64,000 nucleotides of DNA from Aralia elata. Lineage: Eukaryota; Streptophyta; Magnoliopsida; Apiales; Araliaceae. Location of the stretch: the NCBI GenBank assembly GCA_034770075.1, contig JAVJAP010000357.1:496001-560000 (forward strand), read 5' to 3'. Both the position numbers and the translations under genes were made by a program. Below are positions 23,001 through 32,853 of the stretch, piece by piece (position 1 is the stretch's first letter; each line of letters begins with the position of its first letter). The notes under the pieces were generated by a model, which saw nothing but the letters and a program-made list of their open reading frames with translations, had not been told where the DNA came from and searched no databases.

Positions 23001-23729
23001 AGGTTCAAAAGGGATTTGAAATTTGCGTACTCTCGACACTGCATCTAAAATTTGAAGAAACTCCTTCATCTCTGGGTCATCCATGTCAGCCTCCCCCAGT
23101 AAAATAGTTTCCAACGGATCCTCAGTCAATTTCCTCAAAAACTCATCCTCCACCACTTTTTCTACCACATCCAACCGGAAACACTCTTCCTCATCCGTAG
23201 GAAATTTCATGGCTTTGAACACATTGAATGTCACTTCTTGGTCTTGCACCCTCATAGTCAATTCTCCTTTTTGCACATCTATAAGTGTTCTACCAGTTGC
23301 CAAGAAAGGTCTCCCAAGTATGATAGGAATGTCTTTGTCCTCTTCATTGTCCAAAATGATGAAATCAGCTAGGAATATGAATTTATCCACTTTTACCAAG
23401 ATGTCTTCCACAATACCTCTAGGATGTGTAACCGACCTATCTGCAAGCTGAAGAGAGATGTTAGTTGGTTTCGGTGCAGGTAGACCCAGCTGGACATATA
23501 TCGATAAAGGCATAAGGTTGATGCTAACACCCAAATCACACAAACATCTGTTGATTGATAAGCTGCCAATGGTGCAAGGGATAGTGAAACTACCAGGATC
23601 CTTTAATTTCGGTGGCAACTTCTTTTGCAATATAACACTACACTCTTCAGTTAACGCAAATGTTTCATGATCCTCCAGCTTTTTCTTCCTTGACAAAATT
23701 CCTTTCATGAACTTGGCATAGCTTGGCAT
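20098..23729 (-). pseudogene. pol: Element D pol (protease, RT, RNase H, integrase), broken
   Basis: Athila-type Pol, order PR-RT-RH-IN. From Met at 23729: protease (CDLGVSINL, catalytic Asp about residue 65), RT (about 370-540; VCMDYRKLNKA, CNAPATFQRC), RNase H (VVFTDHSAIRYL). In RT the stretch after ATFQRC is out of frame and rejoins at VFGDSFD; the catalytic Asp-Asp codons are deleted in between (about 22190-22260). A one-base loss near 21246 ends the frame. Integrase then reads open from 21231 to 20098, with zinc-binding H31/H40/C71/C74 and catalytic D103, D162, E198 in that ORF. The integrase is the best-preserved enzyme domain of the window. Confidence 0.92.
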
Positions 23730-25358
23730 TTGCTCTAAAGCCTCCGCAAACGGTATGTTAATTTGTAGCTTCTTAAAGACTTCAAGGAATTTAGAGAACT
23801 ATTTGTCCAATTTCTGCTTCTGAAATCTCTATGGATATGGAATGGGAGGGTATACTACTGATTGATTTGCTTTCTCCATTTCTTTCATCTCAGTTTCTGT
23901 TTCCTTTTCTTTTTCTACCAATTTCTTTACAGGAGCTGAGACTGGGGAAGGGCGCGGCCGCGCTGCCTCTCCTTGTATTTCAGGCGCGGCCGCGCTGCTC
24001 TGCTGCAGTAGTTTCCCACTTCGAAGTGTGACAACTTGACATTGTTCCTTACCATCTCTCTTGGGGTTAACTTCCGTATTACTTGGCAAAGATCCTTGAG
24101 GTCTGTTGTTTAATATATTGGCCATTTGTCCCACTTGATTTTCCAGATTTCTAATGGCAGCTGCTTGACTCTTTACCAACACATCATTACTTGCCATATA
24201 CTTCATCAAGAGCTCCTCCAAATCTGGTTTCTTTTCTGTTTGCGGTTGTGAAGCTGCCGGCTGATGTTGATTATGAAATCCAGGGGGATATAATGCTCTA
24301 AGAGCTTGTTGTTGATTCTGATTAATACTCCATGAGAAATTTGGATGGTTTCTTGCCCCTGGATTATAAGTGTTTTGGTATGGGTTTGGAGGATGTTGGT
24401 AGCTACCCACAAACTGAACTGCTTCAGGATTAATGGCACAATACTCTGTAGGATGTGCACCTGCGCATAGCTCACAAACATAAAGCACTTGCTGAGTTTT
24501 TGAATCTGCTATAACATCGATCTTTTTAGACATTGCTACTATCTGAGCCGCTAATGCTGTGACTGCGTCGACTTCCAATACTCCAGCTACCTTTTGGTGA
24601 TTCATCCTCGACGTCGGCCATTGATAGTTATTTGCAGCCATAGTCTCTAACAAGGTGAAAGCTTCATCAAAATTCTTATCCATAAGTGCTCCTCCCGCAG
24701 CTGCATCAATGCTTGTTCAAGTGTCACTATTCAACCCATGGTAGAATGTCTGAACTTGTAGCCACTTGTGTAGACATTTTCTCAATAACTCCTTGAACCT
24801 TTCCCAAGCCTCATATAGTGACTCTCCATGCTGTTGCCCAAATGTAGAAATCTCGTTTCTCAACTTAGCCGACTTAGCTGGTGGAAAGAATTTCGCTAGG
24901 AATTTCTGAGCTAGATCATCCCAAGTTGTGATGGACCTTAGCGGAAGTGAGTGCAACTAACTCTTTGCTTTATCCCTTAGTGTAAACGAAAACAGACGTA
25001 ATCTCACCGCATCATCAGTTACATTGGGATATTTGAATGTATCACAAATCTCAAGAAAGCTAACCAAGTGTTCATTAGGATCATCGTTGGCTAATCCCCC
25101 AAACTGTACCGCATTCTGAATCATCAGAATTGTACCCGGCTTGATCTCGAAGGAATTAGCAGTGATGGTTGGCCTCGTGATGCTTGACTTGATTTCATCA
25201 ATCTTAGGCATGGCATATTCCCTCAATGATTTCTGTTCTTCGTTAGCCATTTTTTCTTTCTCGATTGTCTCATGACAAAACTTTCTTAACTTGCGTAACT
25301 TGTTTTCAAGATCGTCCTCACTCTGCACAAGTTTCGGCTGCTTTGATCGTGTTTGCAT
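23730..25358 (-). pseudogene. gag: Element D gag, broken by in-frame stops
   Basis: Athila-type Gag in the same frame as pol. Start chosen at 25358 (MQTRSKQPKL) rather than an upstream Met, as this is the usual Athila opening. Stops interrupt at 24957, 24717 and 23829, and near 23800. The capsid core is clear (FGGLANDDPNEHL, FTLRDKAKS, WDDLAQKFLAKFFP). A zinc-knuckle-like CELCAGAHPTEYC follows at about 24480. Two GC-rich motifs (23951 and 23983) are read as part of the linker before the protease (SAAAPEIQGEAARP). Confidence 0.92.
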
Positions 25359-25460
25359 AAACGAACCGAGATCACCTGAAACAGGAAGTAACAAGAAAAA
25401 CAATGTTTAACTAAAACTGATTTAATTAAATTAAAACTTGAAATTATAGACACAATTGTT

Positions 25461-25477
25461 CCCCGGCAACGGCGCCA
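25461..25477 (-). other. Primer binding site of element D
   Basis: TGGCGCCGTTGCCGGGG on the minus strand, 6 nt after the 5' LTR. This type is used by Athila/Tat Gypsy elements and usually attributed to tRNA-Asp. Leader 25359-25460 is otherwise featureless. Confidence 0.88.
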
Positions 25478-25483
25478 AAAACT

Positions 25484-26877
25484 TGTTTGCCTAATTCTAT
25501 ACTAGGACAAATACGCAAGTATACGCAGTCCACAAGTAATAAAGTGAAAGTAGAGTATCGTCCCACAGAGAAGAACTGAGTTTATAATGACAATTTCTAA
25601 TTCTAAATCAAATCAAGTTTAGTAAACAAATAATCAATGATTTCTGGAGTTTTGAATTTAACTAACTAATTCTAAATTAAATTACTACCACTAATTTGAA
25701 AACAAATTTTTAAAGACTTAAGACTATAACTTCACTTAATGCTTTATTTTGCTCAACAAACTTCCCTTTTGATCATGCTAATTGTTTTGGATTGTTAACC
25801 AAGAACTCATCACTATTTATGACCATCTCTCAATGTTTCATAAACAACACAACTTAAATCCACAATTGATAGACTCAAGTTAATCACCCTAGATAACTAA
25901 TTCACTATATTTCTATATGAATTATAATTAAAGAGGATTTAAAGTCCAGGTTCCCTATTAGATTACATGCGGTGAATAGGTATATCTCTATCCTAAACAC
26001 AAATTATGAATTCCATCGACAACAGAATACACAAACACATGCTATTATGGTCAGATCTAATTCTATACTTCAGCTCTCGAGTTCATATAGATTATCCCAG
26101 TAATTATTGGCCAGATAATTAAGCAATTTAGCATAAACCATAATAGACAATCCAAAAGTAACTAATCATAGTATTCCTGGAAGCATGTTATTCAAAACTA
26201 CGCAATAAGATCCATTATAGCCTTAAAAAGAAATTTAGTTCATAATTAAACTAGAATTCATCATCCACAAGTTTAATAACATTCAAAAATTCAGAGTAAA
26301 AAGAAGAGAAAAGAAGAAACACTGTAAAGTAATCCTTGAATCTCTATCTTGCTCCTCCTTGCTTTCTTACTGCTATTAGCTTGCTTCAAGTCTTCTCCAA
26401 TTGCTCTAAACTAGGGTTTTCTAATGATAAGTTCAACAACCTTGAAATTAACTTAAAACAACTATTTATAGTATCTGATAAAAACCCTAATTAATTACAA
26501 AGTATCAAATCCCATTACAAATCAAATTTGCTTGAATCTGCTGAAAAAGTCAACTTTGCCCCTTCCCGAACCGGTGCGGCCGCGCTTGGAAAAGGCTTGT
26601 TTGGCGCGCGACCGCGCTACCCTGGCAGCCAATTTTTTTTCAAGTTCTGGAGACAGGCTGTCTCTTAGTTCATTTTGGGCGCGGCCGAGCTGTTCCAATT
26701 TTACAGCAACTCAGCATCTGCAACAGCAAAATCAACCCAACTCTCGCCAAACCAATTCCCAACATGTGTAACCTACAAAAACGCATAAAATGCATGAAAA
26801 GTAGCTACAAACCATGGAAATAAATAATAATCCGCGTTCATGGGAATCCAATTCGTAGGTATAAAACCTACTTATCA
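25484..26877 (-). repeat. Element D 5' LTR
   Basis: 1394 bp, TGATAAGTAGG...GGCAAACA on the minus strand. It matches the 3' LTR closely. GC motifs occur near 26573, 26602 and 26678. The one expected near 26655 is missing 10 bp, leaving CAGGCTGTC. Confidence 0.94.
26462..26470 (-). promoter_or_regulatory. TATA box of element D 5' LTR
   Basis: TATAAATAG on the minus strand, conserved in the other LTR. Probable core promoter for the D transcript. Confidence 0.6.
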
Positions 26878-26882
26878 TTTTC

Positions 26883-27330
26883 CTATATCTATAAATAAGA
26901 GAAGTCTTATCATAGATTAGGGTTACACACTCTTGTATTAGATTGTGATTAGATTATAGAGAGTACTTGCAATTTCTATAGAGATAGAAACTAGGGTTTT
27001 GCTAACACCCATCTTCTTAAATAGATATTATTCCTTGGTGGATCTCCTCTAGAGGCCAAACACTTGGGTGGCTATCGTTGATCAAAGGAAGGAATTTAAT
27101 CGGTGGAATTCAAGGAGAACACAAAGGAATTGGAGGTGAACTTGTACCCGAGGAAGCACGATTCTACGAGGTATAATTTCTCTATCTCTATCTCTTTCGT
27201 TAATTGATAATTGAACACAAGGAAAGATCATGGTGATGGTTTGTATGAAAATTTTAAAATCCGTTTTATCACGCTTCCGCCCTATTTATGTAAATGAGAT
27301 TGCATGCTTGCGTTATATACAAACCTAACA
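26883..27330 (+). repeat. Copia A 3' LTR, second part with core promoter
   Basis: Continues the LTR after D. A TATA box TATAAATAAG lies at 26890-26899, only 8 bp after the insertion site. It is the same box seen in B and C. The LTR ends CCTAACA at 27330, and the following GGAT-free sequence belongs to E. Confidence 0.9.
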
Positions 27331-29730
27331 CCAATACCTCGAATTTGGTTCTCACGATAAAGAACATCCAATCACCTTTAAACAACATATGATAACTAGT
27401 GCCGAATGAATAAACATATATTATTCATTACAAAAGGTTTACTAGGGTCCCTAGGTCTACAACCTTAAATAAATACATCACGAAGTTCAAAAAAATAGCT
27501 AGCAGGGTTCGTGTTACATAAACTGATATCTAAAACAAAACATTAAGACAGATAAATCGCCTAGCCGAAGTCTAGGACTTCATCTTCCCCTTGCCTTTAT
27601 CTCTGTTCGAGCACTCGGGCTTAGCTGTAATAGGTTTATGATATAGCAAGTGTGAGCAACTACTTTGCTCAGCAAGTTTAAAAATGAATAAGAAAGGTAT
27701 ATCATGAATCAAAGGGGAATAACGGTAATCGATTCAACACAATGAATAACTGAAACAAGATAGCCAATGTCTAATGAATAATGAAGATTGATTATTAAAA
27801 TACTGAACAGTCAAATAGACTATGAACATACTTTCAAGAATCAATCACTCGATTAACCCTTATTAGGTTGCTAACTCCAGAGTTTGTACTCAAGGGGATC
27901 AGCCTCTTGTACACCATGTATATGCATAACATTAATTTCTGCTTTGTATCGTATTTCAGATACTTAGGAAACTCCCCTATACAGGGCTGGTTCATCTCAG
28001 TCTAAGAATTCACACCAAACTATGGTTTGGATAGCTTTTAAATTATTTAACCTGTATAAGTCTAGTCGAACAAATGACTTAGACCTCTCCTGGATAGTTC
28101 GTGAATGACAAAACTTTAAATGTCGCAAATCAATGACAGAATCAAATCTCCAAATGAACAGGGTGCGAATGTCAATAAATATCAACGATGTGGAATAATT
28201 TTTCAATAATTAAACCACTTAGTACGAAAAAGGAATAATAATTCAAATCTGATTCAGAAACCGGCAATTCGATTTATATATACAAAATCATGAGTAACTG
28301 GTTCAAAGAGAAAACTTGCACAATATAAAGTTTGTGTAAGTTAAGGAAACTTGCAAAATATACATAATAGTATAACTATAATTTAGTTTGCTCAAAGTGA
28401 GGGAACTTGCCTGATCTGTTGTTAAGTATTTACTCTACGATTCTGCTCTGCAGGTATCCTACAGTAAGGATAATGTACTTTCTGATCAGTCATAATTAAG
28501 CACCAATAATGGATTAAATAAACTAATTCGAGAGACTCATACGGTCTATTCTATGGTCCCTTTATACTATCTATGGTCTGTTATGATAACTCTATGATTG
28601 ATAAGGCTTTAATATTATTGGTGGCGTAACTCTACGATCAATGGGGTGACTCTACGATCACGGATGAAGCTCTACGATTGACAGAGTGGACTCTACGATT
28701 GGGTAGTGAAGCTTTACGATTAGTAGAGTTCACTCACGACTGACTAGTGAAGCTCTACGATCGGCAGAGTTGACTCTACGATCGTCAATTTCACCCTACG
28801 ATCGCTTTAGGACTAGCCCAACTTACTCTACGATTGCGAGTGAAACTCTACGATCGTCTAGTAGTTCGGCTGACTTACTCCACAATTGTCAAGTGAAACC
28901 ATTCTATGATGCACGAGCAAAACTCTACGATCAACAGAGTTCACTCCAAGATCTCGGACTGGTCGACTGATTTACTCTACGATTATCAGTGTGCTCTATG
29001 ATCGGAGTGAAGTCACTCAACGATCGTAGAGTTCTATTCACTACTCACTGAGAGTCAAGGTTAATTCATGATTTTAGCTTAAGGAACATCCCTTGGCTAA
29101 TAAGTCTAAGATCATATACATCTGGAAACATGGCTTGGGTCTGCCTGACCCGCTGCCTACAAAGTTTTAACTTCGGATCCATTTTGGAACCTTTCGTAGT
29201 TCTGGGACCTCTCAAGATTGGATGGTACTTGAGGTTTGGCTTCGGGAAACCAAAGGTTTGAGTCTCAATGACATTTTAGGATTACGGCTTCGGAGTTGTG
29301 ACTGCGGAAGTCTGGTTCGAGCATTACTGATATTAAGGGTTCTCGTCTTCAGGTCCAGCACTGAACTAGACCCATAGTAGCTACCAGAACCTTCGGGTTC
29401 ATCTACGGATTTCACTTCGGAAACCTCTTTATGGTTCGGGGTCGGGTGACGGCTACATCTAATCCCATTACTTAGGTCCACGGGTTCAGATAAGGTGGTG
29501 AACCCTATCGGAACGATTTTGACATTTCCACCATTACTCATTTTGACTTCTTAGCAAGACAGACTATTATAATCCTTTCGGACATAGTCCACACCTTACG
29601 TTGATTTAATTAGGACTCGGTCATAAGTCCTATGCATAACATTCATGGTCTTATTTAAGACATGATTACAGAGCATTTAGCTCATAAACTATTCCTGACT
29701 TTTACGCTAGTCCAGGTATGCAAGAATATA

Positions 29731-29771
<41 letters not shown>

Positions 29772-30647
29772 GTAACTACAGAGATGGAAAAACTTCTCAC
29801 CTCTTTGTTTTGGTTACGCGTCTTCTCTTCTTTCCAAAGTACGCGATGAAGCCAGAGGACATCCGCCTGCTAGACTCCCTTCCTTCCGGCCGTCCTTCCT
29901 ACTTGCTCTCAAGCTTACAATGTTTCTCTCTAAACAGACCCAAGTATTTCAGCAACTTAACATATGGAATAGGAGCTCTATTTACAGAGAAAACTTCACC
30001 CATACGTTGGCTTTCACTCCAAACCGTAGGATCAATCCTTAATAACTGTTCCTTTAGATTAAGGGAGACTAGGTAGAAAGTACTACCAACTCTTCCCCCG
30101 CCATAACCACTATGATGATTCTGCAGAGTAGGATAATAGGCCATTGGCCTAAATAAATTATGTATGGGACACGGTAGGAATCTTATCTTACCAATTAAGA
30201 ATATGCATTTAGTTATTCTAAAGTAAATTTCCAATTGGGCTCACCGAATTCCATTGGACCTCCCCCTTATATGGCTGACCATTATTACTAAGGTTGGGCT
30301 AATTTAATTACTTATAAGTCCCAGACATAAGTCCACAACCCTTACTTTAGATGGGCTTGTTTAAATAAATAGATTGGACTAGACCACTATTAATAACTTC
30401 TTAGTGGAACTATTTATTATTAATACTAATTATCTACAACTCCAATACACAATTAGCTACCTAGGCTTGTTTAAAATAATATATAAGGCTAGTCCATTAT
30501 ACTTGGACTATTAAATAATTAACACATATCCACACACAAACAATCATACCAGATAATGGTTTAGATTGATACGTAAAAGAATTTAATTAGTAATAAAATT
30601 AAATTCTTAACTTTAATACTATTGCTTAAAAGTTCGTGGTCATTACA
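27331..30647 (-). repeat. Element E 3' LTR (all but about the last 25 bp)
   Basis: From Copia A's end to TGTAATGACC (minus) at 30647. It matches 56824-59994. It contains the CTCTACGATC array (28590-29035), an AT microsatellite (about 29732-29767, short in the other LTR) and a TATA-like box mutated to TGTAAATAG near 29971-29979. Small ORFs across it are not conserved as proteins. Confidence 0.9.
28590..29035. repeat. Phased CTCTACGATC array in E 3' LTR
   Basis: Ten exact CTCTACGAT in this span (an eleventh near 28432) plus close variants. Counted from 28630, unit lengths are 20, 20, 21, 21, 21, 20, 21, 20, 32, 20, 32, 24, 21, 21, 31, 19 and 22. Typical unit: CTCTACGATCGGCAGAGTTGA. It ends in a palindromic ACGATCGTAGAGT. 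Confidence 0.88.
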
Positions 30648-30660
30648 TTCTCCCCCCTTA
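30648..30660 (-). other. Polypurine tract of element E
   Basis: The minus strand reads AAGGGGGGAGAA immediately before the LTR start TGTAATGACC. Confidence 0.85.
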
Positions 30661-30693
30661 TAAGAATTCTGTCCCCAGAATTTCAACATAAGG

Positions 30694-32853
30694 TCACTTA
30701 CAAAGATACGGATAATTCCTCCTCATCTTTTCTTCTAGCTCCCACGTAGCTTCTTCAGTAGTATGGTTTCTCCAAAGTACTTTAACTGAATGTATAACCT
30801 TATTCCTTAACGTCTACTCTTTCGTATCTAGTATCTAGACAGGAACTTCTCCATATGTCAAATCCTTCTCAACTTAAATTGGTTCGTAAGATAACACATG
30901 CTTATAGTTAGGTTTATATGGCCGTAACACTGAAACATAAAACACGTTGTGAATATGCTCAAGTTCAGGAGGTAGGGCTACCTCGTACGCCACTTCACAT
31001 ACTTTCTTTAGAACCTCAAATGGTCCTATGAACCTAGGGCTCAATTTTCCCTTCTTCCCAAATCCGATCTTCCCTTTCCAGGGAGATATTTTCAAGAACA
31101 CAAAACTGTTCACTTCAAGGTCCCGCTTCTATCGATGTAAGTCGGCGTATTTCTTCTGTCGATCCTAAGCCATTACCAGACGGGCTCTTATTAATTTAAT
31201 CGTATCTGCGGTCTGCTGCACCATCTCAGGTCCCAATAGGTTTCGCTCTCCCACTTCGTCCCAACACAACGACGTTTGACACTTTCTTCCATATAACGCT
31301 TCGTACGGTGGCATGCCGATGCTAGCGTGATAACTATTATTGTTAGCGAACTCTACTAGAGGTAGATGATCGTCCTAATTGCCCTTGAAGTCCATCACTA
31401 CTGCTCTAAGCATGTCTTCAAGGGTTTGAATCGTTCGTTCACTTTGGCCATCAGTTTGAGGGTGATATGTCGTACTCATCCTCAGCTGTGTCCCCATTAT
31501 TTCTTGTAAACTCCTCCATAATTTTGATGTGAAGCACGGATCTATGTCAGGCACAATAGATACCGGCACCCCATGTCGTGAAATGATTCCCTTCACATAA
31601 AGCTTTGCTAATTGCTCCAGATTGTATCTTATCTTAATCGGTAGAAAATGTGCAGATTTCATTAGACGATCCACGATCACCCATATCGCATCGTAACCCT
31701 TTTGAGTAACTGGGAGTCCCACCACAAAATTCATTGTGATGTGCTCCCATTTCCACTTCAGAATATCTAATGGTTGTAGAAGTCCACTTGGTCGTTGGTG
31801 TTCTGCTTTAACCCTTTGACATGTCAAACATCAACTGACACATTCAGCTACCTCCCTCTTCATGTTTGGCCACCAGTAATGCTGGCGTAAATCCTGATAC
31901 ATTTTAGTGCTACCAGGGTATATCGAATATCTTGAACTGTGAGCTTCTTGCAGAATCTCTTCTTTTAATTTTGGAACCGTCGGTATCCAGATCCTTCCCT
32001 CAAACCTTAGCAGCCTTGTGCTATCAATCTTATACTTCAGCTTTTCTCCTTCAGAAATTCACTTCGTTAGGCCATCACATTCTTCATCCTTCTCTTGAGC
32101 CTCCTTTATTTTGTCCAATAACGTTGGACTTGCCTCTACTGTAAATAGTTTCTAATTTAACTCCTCCGGTTACTTCACTTCTAATCCCAATCTTTCTAAT
32201 TTCTTTACCAACTCTTCCTGAGTTGTTAACATCAGTAACTTCTCCCTGCCTTTCTTGCTCAAGGCATCTACCACAACATTCGCTTTACCTGGATGGTATA
32301 GAATTTCACAATCTTAGTCTTTGATTAATTTCAACCATCGTCGCTGCCTTATATTCAGCTCATTCTGAGTGAAGATATATTTTAGACTTTTGTGGTCTGT
32401 GTATATCTCACACTTCTCTCCATATAAATAGTGCCTACATATCTTTAAGGTAAAAAGTACTACTGCTAACTCCAAATCGTGAGTCAGATACCCTTTCTCG
32501 TAGTCCTTCAGCTGGCGCGACGCGTACGCAATGACTTTACCATGCTGCATTAGCACACAGCTAAGACCCTTATGTGACGCATCACTAGAAACTCATACTG
32601 GCCATATCGAGTTCGGAATGCTATTTTTGGAATATCCTCCTTCCTCACTTTCAACTGGTGATAGCCAGTGCTCCAGTCGATCTTCGAAAAGTATTTTGCT
32701 CCCTTCAATTGATCAAACAAATCGTCTATCCTAGGCAACAAGTACTTGTTCTTAATTGTAACTTTGTTTAGCTCCTTGTAGTCGATACAAAGCCCTAGCG
32801 ATCCATCATTCTTCATTACGAACAGTACTGGAGCTCCCCACGGAGACACGTTT
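30694..32853 (-). pseudogene. pol: Element E pol, C-terminal part (RT palm start, RNase H, integrase, chromodomain)
   Basis: Continues from 54676 across element F. Readable in order: RT entry (SPWGAPVLFV, CIDYKELNKV), then at about 32583 a direct jump from YEFLVM into the RNase H region. The FIDD box and RT thumb are therefore missing (roughly 530 bp compared with F). RNase H (MLMQHGKVIAYASRQL), integrase with first Asp changed to Asn (HITMNFVVGLP), second Asp kept (SIVPDIDP), Glu kept (QTDGQSERTI), the GPF segment (FIGPFEVL) and a frameshifted chromodomain follow. Stops separate these pieces. It cannot be functional. Confidence 0.9.

Larger units (their letters stand above)
6482..26877 (-). 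mobile_element. Athila-like Ty3/Gypsy element D, TSD TTTTC, host of Copia B
   Basis: Complete but defective Gypsy element. Two LTRs of about 1.4 kb (6482-7884 and 25484-26877) flank a primer site TGGCGCCGTTGCCGGGG, a gag-pol reading frame, a third ORF and a polypurine tract AAGTTTGGGGGAATT. The 5-bp TSD TTTTC is perfect (6477-6481 and 26878-26882). The primer site, the RT wording (PYGTFAFRR, CNAPATFQRC) and the extra ORF after pol fit the Athila group. Without Copia B the element is about 11.6 kb. The LTRs look nearly identical by eye, so insertion is fairly recent. Confidence 0.95.
1..27330 (+). mobile_element. Copia element A (plus), left end off-window, split by D
   Basis: Ty1/Copia LTR retrotransposon. 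The window opens in its leader, a few hundred bases after where the primer site should be (judged against B). Gag and pol relics follow, then a 3' LTR from 5121 that is interrupted by Athila-like element D and resumes at 26883, ending CCTAACA at 27330. The spliced LTR is about 1.8 kb, the same length as in B and C. The 5 bases after its end, CCAAT (27331-27335), are its presumed TSD; the partner copy lies off-window. A is inserted about 25 bp inside the outer end of E's left LTR, judged by alignment with F's LTR terminus. Lineage is probably Tork/Angela-like, from the long LTR and gag style; that assignment is tentative. Confidence 0.93.

Noticed and set aside
23083..23451. 122-codon plus-strand ORF opposite D pol
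   Set aside because: Antisense shadow of the protease-RT region; Ser/Thr-rich composition follows from the complementary codons.
28590..29035. CRISPR-like regular repeats
   Set aside because: Units are degenerate, spacers are not of constant length or unique in the CRISPR manner, and the array lies inside a plant LTR and its partner copy.
29810..30076. Small ORFs in E LTRs present in both copies (29810-30076 and 59168-59422)
   Set aside because: LTR duplicates always share ORFs; the two have diverged with indels that change frame, so no sign of protein selection.
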